Positions 9,029-17,433 of a DNA stretch of 64,000 nt are shown here, piece by piece. The stretch is from Allorhizobium pseudoryzae (GTDB lineage: Bacteria > Pseudomonadota > Alphaproteobacteria > Rhizobiales > Rhizobiaceae). Numbering within the stretch: position 1 is the first letter of the stretch; each line of letters opens with the position of its first letter. The DNA is taken from positions 1-64,000 of the forward strand of contig NZ_CP049244.1 in the NCBI RefSeq assembly GCF_011046245.1, given 5' to 3'. The notes under the pieces were generated by a model. That model was not told the DNA's origin and did not search any database. It saw only the letters and a list, made by a program, of their open reading frames with translations. Made by a program: the position numbers and the translations under genes.

Positions 9029-9703
9029 TCAGTTCTCCTCCAGCCATCGGCGGCGCGATGCTGTGAGATGGGCATGCATGGTGGCTTGCGCCGCCAGCGG
9101 ATCCTGCGATTCGAGTGCGCCCAGAATGGCCTCATGCTCCTCGAGCGCCGAGAGCCAGGTTTCCGGCGTCTCGAAGCGGCCCCGCATCCGGTCCGACATG
9201 GGGCTGTGCCGTTCATCGAAGAGGTTGGCAACGATTTCCGCCAGAACGGAATTGCCGGCGCTTTCAGCGATCGTCAGATGGAACACGCGGTCCTGCTCGA
9301 TCGGTTTGCGACCTTCGGCGATGTCCCTCCTCATGGAATCGACGACGCTGCTCAGTGTTTTGAGGGTTTCCGGCGTCATGGCGGCCGCAGCCCGGGCGAT
9401 GACCGCGCTTTCGATGACGGCACGCGCCTGCATCAACTCGGTCGGGCTTTCGCCCAGCGAGCGTCCGGATGCGGCGGGTTTGGCCGCCGAAAGGACGTAG
9501 ATGCCCGATCCCATGCGGATCTCGATCGTGCCGTCGATTTCCAGCGCGATGAGCGCCTCCCGCAGGGAAGGCCTCGACACGCCGAGTGTCTGCGCCAGTT
9601 CCCGCTCCGGCGGTAATCTCGCACCCGCCGGATAGGGGCCGCTCTGGATCAACTGGCGGACCTGGTCCGCGATCTGCTGGTATAGGCGCTTGGGCAAGGT
9701 CAT
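9029..9703 (-). CDS. FadR-subfamily GntR regulator (second copy), divergent from the sugar ABC operon
   Basis: 224 residues: winged helix at about 5-70 ([22 protein letters not shown]) then FCD domain with FHLTIAESAGN. It is a paralogue of the regulator at 3932-4645 with the same architecture. It is divergent from the long fucose/galactonate operon starting at 9871, and a TTGGCTTGACCAA-type inverted repeat lies in the gap, so it is the likely repressor of that operon. Confidence 0.88.
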   Translation of the reverse strand: MTLPKRLYQQIADQVRQLIQSGPYPAGARLPPERELAQTLGVSRPSLREALIALEIDGTIEIRMGSGIYVLSAAKPAASGRSLGESPTELMQARAVIESAVIARAAAAMTPETLKTLSSVVDSMRRDIAEGRKPIEQDRVFHLTIAESAGNSVLAEIVANLFDERHSPMSDRMRGRFETPETWLSALEEHEAILGALESQDPLAAQATMHAHLTASRRRWLEEN

Positions 9704-9785
9704 TCTGGTCAGGCCAATCGTCGCGTTTGTTCCAAGTTTTAGGACTGTAAACCGCGCAATCCATCCATTGCAACATGATTTCGAA

Positions 9786-9802
9786 AATTGGCTTGACCAA
9801 TT
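9786..9802. promoter_or_regulatory. FadR-type operator in the divergent regulator/ABC promoter region
   Basis: AATTGGCTTGACCAATT: perfect 6-bp arms around a 5-bp spacer, with the TTGG/CCAA core used by FadR-subfamily proteins. It lies 83 bp upstream of the regulator start and 69 bp upstream of the ABC ATPase start. A weaker half-match (TGGTCAGGCCA) lies at about 9714-9724. Confidence 0.6.
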
Positions 9803-9870
9803 GTCGAGACCTGCCTTATGTCTGTCCCAACGAAAGTCCGGGAGGCTTTCGAAGCTTGGAGGATACCGCG

Positions 9871-11430
9871 ATGGGAGGAGTGTCGCTTGCGCACAGCGAG
9901 CGCGAACCCGCGCCGCTGCTTTTGAAACTCGACGGCGTGAGCAAAGAGTTTCCGGGCGTCAAGGCATTGCAGAGCGTGCAGTTGGAACTGCGGGCCGGCG
10001 AGGTTCATGCGGTCTGCGGCGAAAATGGCGCCGGCAAATCGACATTGATGAAGATCATCAGTGGTGTCTACCAGAGAGATGCCGGCGAGATGCTCTACAA
10101 GGGCCAGTCGGTGCATTTCACCTCGACGCTGCAGTCGGAAACCGCCGGCATTGCGATCATCCATCAGGAACTGAACCTCGTTCCGCATCTGTCCGTCGCT
10201 GAGAACATCTATCTGGCCCGCGAGCCCCGTCGCGGCTTCATGGTGGACCGGCGCAAGCTGCGCGCCGATTCCAAACGCTGTCTCGACCGGCTCGGCGTCG
10301 ATATCGATCCGGATGTCCAGGTGCGCACGCTGTCGGTCGCCCAGCGGCAGATGGTGGAAATCGCCAAGGCGCTATCGCTTGATGCCTCGGTGCTGATCAT
10401 GGACGAGCCGACCTCGTCGCTCACCGAACAGGAAGCACAGTTGCTGTTCCGCGTCATCCGCGACCTGAAGCGGGAAGGCACCGGCATCATCTATATCTCG
10501 CACCGTCTGGATGAGATGGCCGAGATCGTCGACCGGGTGACGGTCCTGCGTGACGGACGGTACATCTCGACCGACGATTTCCACGCGATCAGCGTGGATG
10601 ATATCGTGGCGCGCATGGTGGGCCGCTCGCTGGACGAGAAGTTTCCTGCCCCGACGCGGCGCCCCTCGCAGGACGTCATCTTTTCCGTCTCGGGCCTCAC
10701 CCGCCAGGGCGTGTTTTCCGACATCAGTTTCGATTTCCGGCGGGGCGAAATCCTGGGCTTTGCCGGATTGATGGGGGCAGGGCGCACGGAAGTGGCCCGC
10801 GCCATCTTCGGCGCCGATCCGTTCGACAGCGGCACGATCACCCTGGAAGGTCGCAACCTTGTCATCCGCGATCCGGGTTCTGCCATCGAGGCGGGCATCG
10901 CCTACCTCTCCGAGGACCGGAAGGCGGAAGGCCTCGCGGTCAAGATGCCGGTGGATGCCAATCTGATGCTGGCGAACATGGATGCGGTCGCCAATCCGGC
11001 CGGCGTGATCGACCGGGAACTGCATCGCCAGTCGAGCCAGCATTACGTTGATCTTCTCAATATCCGCACGCCAAGCCTCAGCCAGCCGGTTCGCCTGCTG
11101 TCGGGCGGCAACCAGCAGAAGATCATCATCGGCAAATGGCTGTTCCGTCAGCCGAAGATCATGTTCTTCGACGAGCCGACGCGCGGCATCGATGTGGGCG
11201 CCAAGCTCGCCATCTACCGCGTGATGGACGAACTGGCGGCCAAGGGCATCGGCATCGTGCTGATCAGTTCCGAACTGCCAGAGATACTCGGCCTCTCGGA
11301 CCGCGTTGCGGTTTTCCACGAGGGCCGCATCACCGCGACGCTGACGACGCGCCAGACGTCGCAGGAAGACATCATGCTGTATGCCTCCGGCCGCGGCCGG
11401 CAGCGCGAGCGAGGAATGACCCATGGCTGA
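9871..11430 (+). CDS. Sugar ABC transporter ATP-binding protein, two fused ATPase domains (RbsA/XylG type)
   Basis: Energises a carbohydrate uptake importer. The 519 residues hold two nucleotide-binding domains: the first has Walker A GENGAGKST and signature LSVAQRQMVEIAKAL; the second is the usual degenerate one with LSGGNQQKIIIGKWL and FDEPTRGIDVG. The ATG at 9871 was chosen over an open upstream ATG because GGAGG stands eight bases before it and family alignment begins here. It overlaps the permease gene by 8 bp. Genes downstream point to L-fucose, L-galactose or a related 6-deoxyhexose as cargo. Confidence 0.93.
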   Translation: MGGVSLAHSEREPAPLLLKLDGVSKEFPGVKALQSVQLELRAGEVHAVCGENGAGKSTLMKIISGVYQRDAGEMLYKGQSVHFTSTLQSETAGIAIIHQELNLVPHLSVAENIYLAREPRRGFMVDRRKLRADSKRCLDRLGVDIDPDVQVRTLSVAQRQMVEIAKALSLDASVLIMDEPTSSLTEQEAQLLFRVIRDLKREGTGIIYISHRLDEMAEIVDRVTVLRDGRYISTDDFHAISVDDIVARMVGRSLDEKFPAPTRRPSQDVIFSVSGLTRQGVFSDISFDFRRGEILGFAGLMGAGRTEVARAIFGADPFDSGTITLEGRNLVIRDPGSAIEAGIAYLSEDRKAEGLAVKMPVDANLMLANMDAVANPAGVIDRELHRQSSQHYVDLLNIRTPSLSQPVRLLSGGNQQKIIIGKWLFRQPKIMFFDEPTRGIDVGAKLAIYRVMDELAAKGIGIVLISSELPEILGLSDRVAVFHEGRITATLTTRQTSQEDIMLYASGRGRQRERGMTHG

Positions 11431-12460
11431 CATCACCACCGGCAAGCCGCAAGAGGCCGAAAAGCGAAAAGGTTTGAGCGACAGGCAGAAGGACATCATC
11501 CAGAAGTTCGCCGCACTCGGCAGCCTCGTCATCCTGGCCGCCGTCTTTGCCGTCACGTCGAATGCCTTTCTCACCGTCAACAACGGCATGACGATCGCGC
11601 TGCAGGTTACCTCGATCGCGCTGCTCGGCATCGGCGCGACCTATGTCATCATCACCGGCGGCATCGATCTGTCGGTCGGATCCGTGCTGGCGCTGGCGGG
11701 CGTCGTCGCGGCGCTTGCCGTCAAGGAACTCGGCGCGCCGGTCTGGATCGGCATGCTGCTCGGCATTCTGACCGGTTCGGCCTGCGGCGTCATTAACGGG
11801 CTTGTCATCACCAAGCTGAAGCTGCCGCCCTTCATCGCCACGCTCGGCATGATGCTGATTGCCCGCGGCGTGGCGCTGCAGATCACCGGTGCGCGCGCTG
11901 TCTCCGGCCTCGGCGAATCGTTCGGCGTTCTCGGCAACGGCTCGCTGCTGCGCTTCGAAAGCATCGATGACCAGGGTTTTCCGGTCGTGAGCTTTCCGGG
12001 CATTCCCTATCCGGTCGTGCTGATGATCGTAATTGCGGTGATCGCCGCCTTCGTGCTGAACCGCACGGTGCTTGGCCGCCACATCTATGCCACGGGCTCG
12101 AATGCCGATGCCGCACGGCTCTCCGGCGTCAATGTCGCCCGGATCACCGCCTTCACCTATATCGTCTCTGGTACGCTGGCAGGCCTGACCGGCTGCGTGC
12201 TGATGTCGCGCCTCGTCACCGCCCAGCCAAACGAGGGCGTGGCCTACGAGCTGGATGCGATCGCGTCGGCGGTCATCGGCGGCACCTCGCTGATTGGTGG
12301 CGTGGGCACGATTTCCGGAACCTTCATCGGTGCCTTCGTCATCGGCATCCTGCGCAACGGGTTGAACATGAACGGCGTCTCCGCCTTCACCCAGCAGATC
12401 ATCATCGGCCTCGTCATTCTCGGCACCGTCTGGATCGACCAGATCCGCAACCGCAAATGA
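11423..12460 (+). CDS. Sugar ABC transporter permease (RbsC family)
   Basis: Inner-membrane channel of the importer, 345 residues with about ten hydrophobic helices after a charged N-terminal tail. The GGIDLSVGSVLALAGV segment and the cytoplasmic GSNADAARLSGVNV coupling loop are the RbsC-family signatures. Its start lies inside the end of the ATPase gene, so the two are translationally coupled. Confidence 0.93.
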   Translation: MADITTGKPQEAEKRKGLSDRQKDIIQKFAALGSLVILAAVFAVTSNAFLTVNNGMTIALQVTSIALLGIGATYVIITGGIDLSVGSVLALAGVVAALAVKELGAPVWIGMLLGILTGSACGVINGLVITKLKLPPFIATLGMMLIARGVALQITGARAVSGLGESFGVLGNGSLLRFESIDDQGFPVVSFPGIPYPVVLMIVIAVIAAFVLNRTVLGRHIYATGSNADAARLSGVNVARITAFTYIVSGTLAGLTGCVLMSRLVTAQPNEGVAYELDAIASAVIGGTSLIGGVGTISGTFIGAFVIGILRNGLNMNGVSAFTQQIIIGLVILGTVWIDQIRNRK

Positions 12461-12480
12461 CGCAACCGGCCACGAAACAC

Positions 12481-12501
12481 GGGAAGGGGAGGAGCCTTCC
12501 C
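12481..12501 (+). promoter_or_regulatory. Small hairpin between permease and binding-protein genes
   Basis: GGGAAGG, seven bases, CCTTCCC in the 87-bp gap before the binding-protein gene. It has no U-tract. It may act as an RNA processing or stability element that lets the binding protein be made in excess. Confidence 0.35.
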
Positions 12502-12547
12502 CCGCATCGGCCCCCGGCAGGGACCGGACAACTCAGGAGGAGAAACT

Positions 12548-13489
12548 ATGCGTAAACTTGCTTTGGCCCTTGCGGCCTCCGTCTTTGCCCTTTCGGGTGC
12601 CGCCTCGGCGTCGGCCGGCGAAATCGCCGTCATCGTCAAGACCGTCAACTCCACCTTCTGGCAGAACGTCCAGAAGGGCGCCGATGCCGCGATCGGCAAA
12701 CAGAAGGCGCACACGATGACCTTCCAGGGTCCGGCTGCGGAATCGGCCATCGCCGATCAGGTCAACATGGTCGAGAATGCCGTCAACCGGAAGGTCGATG
12801 CCATCCTTCTCGCCCCGTCCGATCCGGATGCACTGGTTCCGGCGGTGAAAAAGGCGTGGGAAGCCCGCATCCCGGTCGTCATCATCGACTCCATGCTGTC
12901 GAAGGATGCCGACAAATATTACCAGGCCTTCCTCGCCACCGATAACAAGGCTGCCGGTGAACTTGCCGCCAAGGCGATGATTGCCAAGGTCGGCTCCGAA
13001 GGCAAGATCGCCGTAATGTCCTACGTGGCGGGAGCGGGTTCCGAAATCGGTCGCGTCGGCGGCTTCACCGATTACATCAAGAAGAACTCCAAGCTCCAGA
13101 TCGTCGGCCCGTTCTATTCGCAGTCGCAGATGGCGACCGCGCTGAACCAGACGACGGATGTGCTCGCCGCCAATGCGGATCTGAAGGGCATTTTTGGTGC
13201 CAATGAACCGACCGCCATCGGGATGGGCCGCGCCATCAAGCAGGCCGGCAAGGCCGGCAAGATCGTCGCGATCGGCTTCGACGGCAACCAGGACCTGCAG
13301 GAATTCGTCAAGGACGGCACGCTGGAAGCGACCGTCGTCCAGGGGTCCTACCAGATGGGCGAAAAGGGCGTTGATACGCTCCTGAAGATTCTCGGCAAGG
13401 AAAAGGTCGAAAAGTTCATCGACACGGGCGTCGTGGTGGTCACGAAAGACAATATCGACAAGCCGGAAGCCAAGAACGTTCTCTACTGA
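12548..13489 (+). CDS. Sugar ABC transporter periplasmic binding protein (RbsB type)
   Basis: 313-residue type I periplasmic binding protein: signal peptide residues 1-23 (to ASASAG), then the alternating fold with VNSTFWQNVQKGADAA, LAPSDPDALVPAV, FGANEPTAIGMGRA and the GFDGNQD hinge of the Peripla_BP_4 family. AGGAGG lies upstream. It completes the importer with the two preceding genes. The ligand is inferred to be L-fucose or L-galactose from the catabolic genes that follow. Confidence 0.92.
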   Translation: MRKLALALAASVFALSGAASASAGEIAVIVKTVNSTFWQNVQKGADAAIGKQKAHTMTFQGPAAESAIADQVNMVENAVNRKVDAILLAPSDPDALVPAVKKAWEARIPVVIIDSMLSKDADKYYQAFLATDNKAAGELAAKAMIAKVGSEGKIAVMSYVAGAGSEIGRVGGFTDYIKKNSKLQIVGPFYSQSQMATALNQTTDVLAANADLKGIFGANEPTAIGMGRAIKQAGKAGKIVAIGFDGNQDLQEFVKDGTLEATVVQGSYQMGEKGVDTLLKILGKEKVEKFIDTGVVVVTKDNIDKPEAKNVLY

Positions 13490-13507
13490 GGCCGGACTTT
13501 TGCCATG

Positions 13508-13535
13508 GCGGCCCGCGGGAAGCATCGCGGGCCGC
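13508..13535 (+). promoter_or_regulatory. Strong hairpin after the binding-protein gene
   Basis: GCGGCCCGCG, an 8-base loop, CGCGGGCCGC: a perfect 10-bp stem without T-run in the 77-bp gap before the aldose dehydrogenase gene. It probably protects the upstream mRNA or reduces read-through into the catabolic genes, not full termination. Confidence 0.6.
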
Positions 13536-13566
13536 ACCTCAAACGGATCAGAGTACGGGTAGAACA

Positions 13567-14571
13567 ATGCAGGTCAACGACAGGCGCACGCTGCGCAATC
13601 GCGATGTCTCCTTCACGGTGATGGGGCTTGGCTGTGCCCAGATGGGCAGTCTCTATCGCTGGACGAGCTATCAGGAGTCGCTTGGCGCCTTCGACGCAGC
13701 CTGGGCGGCCGGCATTCGCTATTTCGACACCGCGCCCTTCTATGGCTACACCCGTTCGGAACGCCGGCTCGGCACGATGCTGACCGAGCATGAGCGGAGT
13801 GACTATGTGCTGTCGACCAAGGTCGGGCGGATCATGGTGCCGGACGCGACCGTGGGACCGGAAGAGGACGCCTATGCCAGACCGCTGCCGTTCCGGCCGG
13901 TCTATGATTACAGCTATGACGCGATCCTGAAATCCTTCGAGGCCAGCCAGCAGCGGCTCGGCGTACTGCAGCCGGATATCCTCTACGTGCACGACATCGG
14001 CCGCATGACGCACGGGGAAAGACACGAGCACTACTGGACCCAGTTGACCAAGGGCGGCGGCTTCAAGGCGCTCGGCGAGTTGCGCGCAGCCGGCCAGATC
14101 AAGGCCGTGGGTCTTGGCGTCAACGAATGGCAGGCCGTCTGGGATGCCATGGACGAATTCGATATCGATGCGGCGATGCTGGCGGGGCGTTATACGCTGA
14201 TCGAACAGGACAGCCTGAAGATGCTCGACCGGGCGCACAAGGAAGGTGTCGGCATCGTGGTGGCAGGCGCCTTCAATTCCGGCCTGCTCGCCGGAAACCG
14301 CAAGTTCAATTATGCGGACGCCCCGACCGAGCTTCTGGCGCGGGTGGCGGAGGTCGAGGCGGCCTGCGCTGCCGAAGGCGTGTCCATGCAGGCCGCGGCG
14401 CTCAATTTCCCGCTCCTGCACCCGGCCGTCGTGACGGTCGTGTCCGGTGCGCGCAATGCTGAACAGATGGTGGCGAATGTTGCCTGGATGCAGGAAGATA
14501 TCCCCTCCGCCCTCTGGACCGCTTTGAAGGACAAGGGCGTGATTGCCGCCGATGCGCCAATCGGAGCGTGA
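13567..14571 (+). CDS. Aldo/keto reductase, L-fucose (D-threo-aldose) 1-dehydrogenase
   Basis: Oxidises the free sugar at C1 to the lactone, the first step of the non-phosphorylating L-fucose pathway. The 334-residue barrel has the AKR tetrad D54, Y59 (FDTAPFYG), K85 (STKVGR) and H142 (YVHD). Close AKR relatives oxidise L-fucose, L-galactose and D-arabinose, which share the same C2-C4 configuration. This matters because both fucose and galactonate genes follow. The stop lies 3 bp before the lactonase ATG. Confidence 0.88.
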   Translation: MQVNDRRTLRNRDVSFTVMGLGCAQMGSLYRWTSYQESLGAFDAAWAAGIRYFDTAPFYGYTRSERRLGTMLTEHERSDYVLSTKVGRIMVPDATVGPEEDAYARPLPFRPVYDYSYDAILKSFEASQQRLGVLQPDILYVHDIGRMTHGERHEHYWTQLTKGGGFKALGELRAAGQIKAVGLGVNEWQAVWDAMDEFDIDAAMLAGRYTLIEQDSLKMLDRAHKEGVGIVVAGAFNSGLLAGNRKFNYADAPTELLARVAEVEAACAAEGVSMQAAALNFPLLHPAVVTVVSGARNAEQMVANVAWMQEDIPSALWTALKDKGVIAADAPIGA

Positions 14572-14573
14572 CG

Positions 14574-15386
14574 ATGATTATCGACGCGCACCAGCATTTC
14601 TGGCTGATGAAAAACCGAGAGGGGCAATGGCCGCCGCCAGAGCTTGCCGCCATCCACCGCGACGTTCTGCCCGCGGATCTTGAGCCGCATCTGGCTGCCA
14701 CCGGCGTTCAGGGCACGGTTCTTGTCCAGTCGCTGCCGAGCATTGAAGACACCCGCTTCATGCTGGATCTGGCCGAGCGGCACGATTTCATCCTCGGCGT
14801 CGTGGGCTGGGTGGACCTGAAGGCTCCGGATGCACCGGCGAGGATCGCGGAACTCGCGAGGCATCCCAAGCTGAAGGGCCTGCGGCCGATGCTGCAGGAT
14901 CTTGCCGAGGATGGATGGATTGATGACCCGGCGCTTGATCCGGCAATCGCGGCGATGCTTGAGGCCGACCTTCGCTTCGACGCGCTGGTCCTGCCGCGGC
15001 ATCTTGCTGCACTGGAAGCGTTTGCACGCCGGCATCCCGATCTTCCCATCGTCATTGACCATGCGGCAAAACCGGTCATTGCCAAAGGCCTTTACAGCGA
15101 CTGGCGGCATTCCATGGCGCGCCTCGCCGAGCTTGCGAATGTCTGGTGCAAGATGTCGGGCCTTCTGACGGAGGCCGGCGATCAGCGGCCGGAAGCGGTG
15201 CGGCCTTATGCGGAAACCGTGCTCGACCTGTTTGGAGTCGATCGGGTGATGTGGGGCAGCGACTGGCCGGTGCTGAGCCTTGCTGGAACCTATGACGGCT
15301 GGTTTGACCAGGCCCGCGCCATGGTGCCCGAAGCCGCCTTGCAGGATATTTTTGGCGGCAATGCCCAGCGTTTCTATCGGCTTTGA
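14574..15386 (+). CDS. Amidohydrolase-family L-fuconolactone hydrolase
   Basis: Opens the aldonolactone to the acid. The 270-residue metal-dependent barrel has the DAHQHFW start motif, IDHAAKP near 160-166 and MWGSDWPV near 222-229, which mark the COG3618 lactonase group. The ATG at 14574 was chosen over an overlapping GTG at 14568 because GGAG stands seven bases before it. Its place between the aldose dehydrogenase and the fuconate genes supports lactonase function. Confidence 0.87.
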   Translation: MIIDAHQHFWLMKNREGQWPPPELAAIHRDVLPADLEPHLAATGVQGTVLVQSLPSIEDTRFMLDLAERHDFILGVVGWVDLKAPDAPARIAELARHPKLKGLRPMLQDLAEDGWIDDPALDPAIAAMLEADLRFDALVLPRHLAALEAFARRHPDLPIVIDHAAKPVIAKGLYSDWRHSMARLAELANVWCKMSGLLTEAGDQRPEAVRPYAETVLDLFGVDRVMWGSDWPVLSLAGTYDGWFDQARAMVPEAALQDIFGGNAQRFYRL

Positions 15387-15392
15387 GGGAGA

Positions 15393-15728
15393 ATGAGAAT
15401 GCAGAGAATGGGCATGGTGATCGGCCTGCAGCCGGGCAAGGTGGAGGAATACAAACGGCTGCACGAGGCAGTGTGGCCGGACATCCTCGACCTGATCTCC
15501 CGCTGCAACGTGAAGAATTATTCGATCTTCCTGAAGGAGCCGGAGAACATGTTGTTCGGCTACTGGGAATATCACGGCACGGATTTCGAGGCCGACATGG
15601 CCAAGATGGCGGCCGACCCGAAAAATCAGGAATGGTGGTCCTTCTGCATCCCCTGCCAAAAGCCCTTCGAAACCCGTAAGGAAGGTGAATGGTGGGCGAT
15701 GATGGAACAAGTCTTCCATATGGATTGA
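15393..15728 (+). CDS. L-rhamnose mutarotase-family (RhaM/YiiL) sugar mutarotase
   Basis: Small 111-residue ferredoxin-like protein that interconverts alpha and beta anomers of the free sugar. It is recognised by RMGMVIGLQPGKVEEYKRLHEAVWPD, NYSIF, and the C-terminal EGEWWAMMEQVFHMD. The family is named for rhamnose, but in this operon it most likely acts on L-fucose/L-galactose, standing in for the unrelated FucU mutarotase. Confidence 0.85.
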   Translation: MRMQRMGMVIGLQPGKVEEYKRLHEAVWPDILDLISRCNVKNYSIFLKEPENMLFGYWEYHGTDFEADMAKMAADPKNQEWWSFCIPCQKPFETRKEGEWWAMMEQVFHMD

Positions 15729-15742
15729 AGAAGGAAATCGAC

Positions 15743-16474
15743 GTGAGCACATTGCAGGGAAAGATCGCCGTCGTGACGGCGGCGGGACAGGGGATTGGCC
15801 GGGCGAGCGCGCTCGCCTATGCGAAGGCCGGGGCGACCGTCTGGGCAACCGATATCAACGAGACGGCGCTGGCGTCCTTGAACGGTGTCGCCAATGTGCA
15901 GACTGCGCGCCTTGACGTGCTGGACAGCGCCGGCGTCAATGCCTTCTTCGAAAAGATCGGCCGGGTGGACATCCTGTTCAACTGCGCCGGCGTGGTGCAT
16001 GGCGGCACGGTTCTCGACATGGCCGACAAGGATCTGGATTTCGCCTTCGACCTCAATGTCCGGGCGATGATCCGCACCATCCGGGCGGTCTTGCCGGGCA
16101 TGATCGAACGGCAGGACGGCGCCATCATCAACATGGCGTCCATCGCATCGTCCTCGAAGGGCGTGCCGAACCGCTGCGCCTACGGCGTCACCAAGGCGGC
16201 GGTGATCGGTCTCACCAAATCTGTGGCCGCGGATTATGTGGCCAAGGGCATTCGTTGCAATGCGATCTGCCCGGGCACGGTCGAAAGTCCGTCGCTGGAG
16301 GAGCGCATGCGCGCGCAGGGCAATTACGACGAGGCGCGTGCGGCCTTCATCGCCCGCCAGCCGATGGGACGCCTTGGCAATCCGGAGGAGATCGCCGATC
16401 TCGCCGTCTATCTTGCCACCGCAACCTACACCACAGGCCAGGCCTACGGCATCGATGGCGGCTGGTCGATCTGA
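15743..16474 (+). CDS. SDR-family 2-keto-3-deoxy-L-fuconate dehydrogenase
   Basis: NAD-dependent short-chain dehydrogenase of 243 residues. It has the cofactor motif TAAGQGIG (about 11-18), NCAG near 83, catalytic serine in NMASIASSSKG, and the YGVTK catalytic pair. The start is the GTG at 15743 with AAGGAAA upstream; the open frame runs further up through the mutarotase gene. In the known pathway this enzyme oxidises 2-keto-3-deoxy-L-fuconate at C4. Function is assigned from family plus operon. Confidence 0.87.
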   Translation: MSTLQGKIAVVTAAGQGIGRASALAYAKAGATVWATDINETALASLNGVANVQTARLDVLDSAGVNAFFEKIGRVDILFNCAGVVHGGTVLDMADKDLDFAFDLNVRAMIRTIRAVLPGMIERQDGAIINMASIASSSKGVPNRCAYGVTKAAVIGLTKSVAADYVAKGIRCNAICPGTVESPSLEERMRAQGNYDEARAAFIARQPMGRLGNPEEIADLAVYLATATYTTGQAYGIDGGWSI

Positions 16475-16506
16475 CGCCGCGACAAAAGACGTGAAAGGAA
16501 TAACCG

Positions 16507-17352
16507 ATGAAACTTCTTCGTTACGGCCCGGTGGGCTCGGAAAAGCCCGGCCTTCTCTTCGCCGACGGCTCGATCCGCGACCTCTCCGGTCATCTCGCCG
16601 ACGTCTCGGGCGCTGCCCTTGATCCGGCAGCGCTGGCCAAGCTTGCCTCCCTCGATCCGGCAACGCTGCCCGAAGTCTCCGCCTCCGAACGCCTCGGCGC
16701 CTGTGTGGCCGGCACCGGCAAGTTCATCTGCATCGGGCTCAACTATTCTGACCACGCCGCCGAATCCGGCATGGCGGTTCCACCCGAGCCGGTGGTCTTC
16801 ATGAAGGCCACCTCGGCCATCTGCGGTCCGAACGACGACGTGCTCATCCCGCGCGGCTCGGAGAAGACCGACTGGGAGGTCGAACTCGGCATCGTCATCG
16901 GCAAGACCGCGAAATATGTCAGCGAAGCAGAAGCACTGGACTATGTTGCCGGTTACTGCGTCAGCCACGACGTCTCCGAGCGCGCCTTCCAGACCGAACG
17001 CTCCGGCCAGTGGACCAAGGGCAAGTCCTGCGACACGTTTGGTCCGATCGGACCGTGGCTCGTGACCAAGGACGAGATCACCGATCCGCAGAACCTCTCC
17101 ATGTGGCTGAAGGTCAATGGCGAGACGATGCAGGACGGCACCACGTCCACCATGGTCTACGGCGTTGCCTTCCTCGTCTCCTACCTCTCGCAGTTCATGT
17201 CGCTGCATCCGGGCGACGTGATCTCGACCGGCACGCCGCCCGGCGTCGGCATGGGGCTGAAGCCGCCGCGCTATCTGAAGCCCGGCGACGTGGTGGAACT
17301 CGGCATCGAAGGCCTCGGCAGCCAGAAGCAGACCTTCAAGGCCGACGCCTGA
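16507..17352 (+). CDS. Fumarylacetoacetate hydrolase-family enzyme, 2,4-diketo-3-deoxy-L-fuconate hydrolase
   Basis: Cleaves the diketo acid to pyruvate and L-lactate, ending the L-fucose route. The 281 residues carry the FAH fold: CIGLNYSDHAAESG, VFMKATSAICGPND, the metal-binding TDWEVELGIVIGK, and STGTPPGVGMG. Ureidoglycolate lyase is a common database label for this group, but the neighbours favour the fuconate hydrolase role. Confidence 0.88.
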   Translation: MKLLRYGPVGSEKPGLLFADGSIRDLSGHLADVSGAALDPAALAKLASLDPATLPEVSASERLGACVAGTGKFICIGLNYSDHAAESGMAVPPEPVVFMKATSAICGPNDDVLIPRGSEKTDWEVELGIVIGKTAKYVSEAEALDYVAGYCVSHDVSERAFQTERSGQWTKGKSCDTFGPIGPWLVTKDEITDPQNLSMWLKVNGETMQDGTTSTMVYGVAFLVSYLSQFMSLHPGDVISTGTPPGVGMGLKPPRYLKPGDVVELGIEGLGSQKQTFKADA

Positions 17353-17433
17353 GGAAGAACCGGTTCAGGACATTCTGCAGGTCCGCGTGGAGAACCGGCT
17401 CCTTAACCCCGCGGACCCGCACAAGAGGTTGAC

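Noticed and set aside
9775..9870. Longer start for the sugar ABC ATPase
   Set aside because: It would overlap the FadR operator and promoter region; the ATG at 9871 has GGAGG at ideal spacing and fits the family length.
17361..17420. GGTCCGCG/CGCGGACC inverted repeat upstream of the fuconate dehydratase gene
   Set aside because: The loop of over 20 bases makes it a weak hairpin, and it is not of GntR operator type; too little to call a site.
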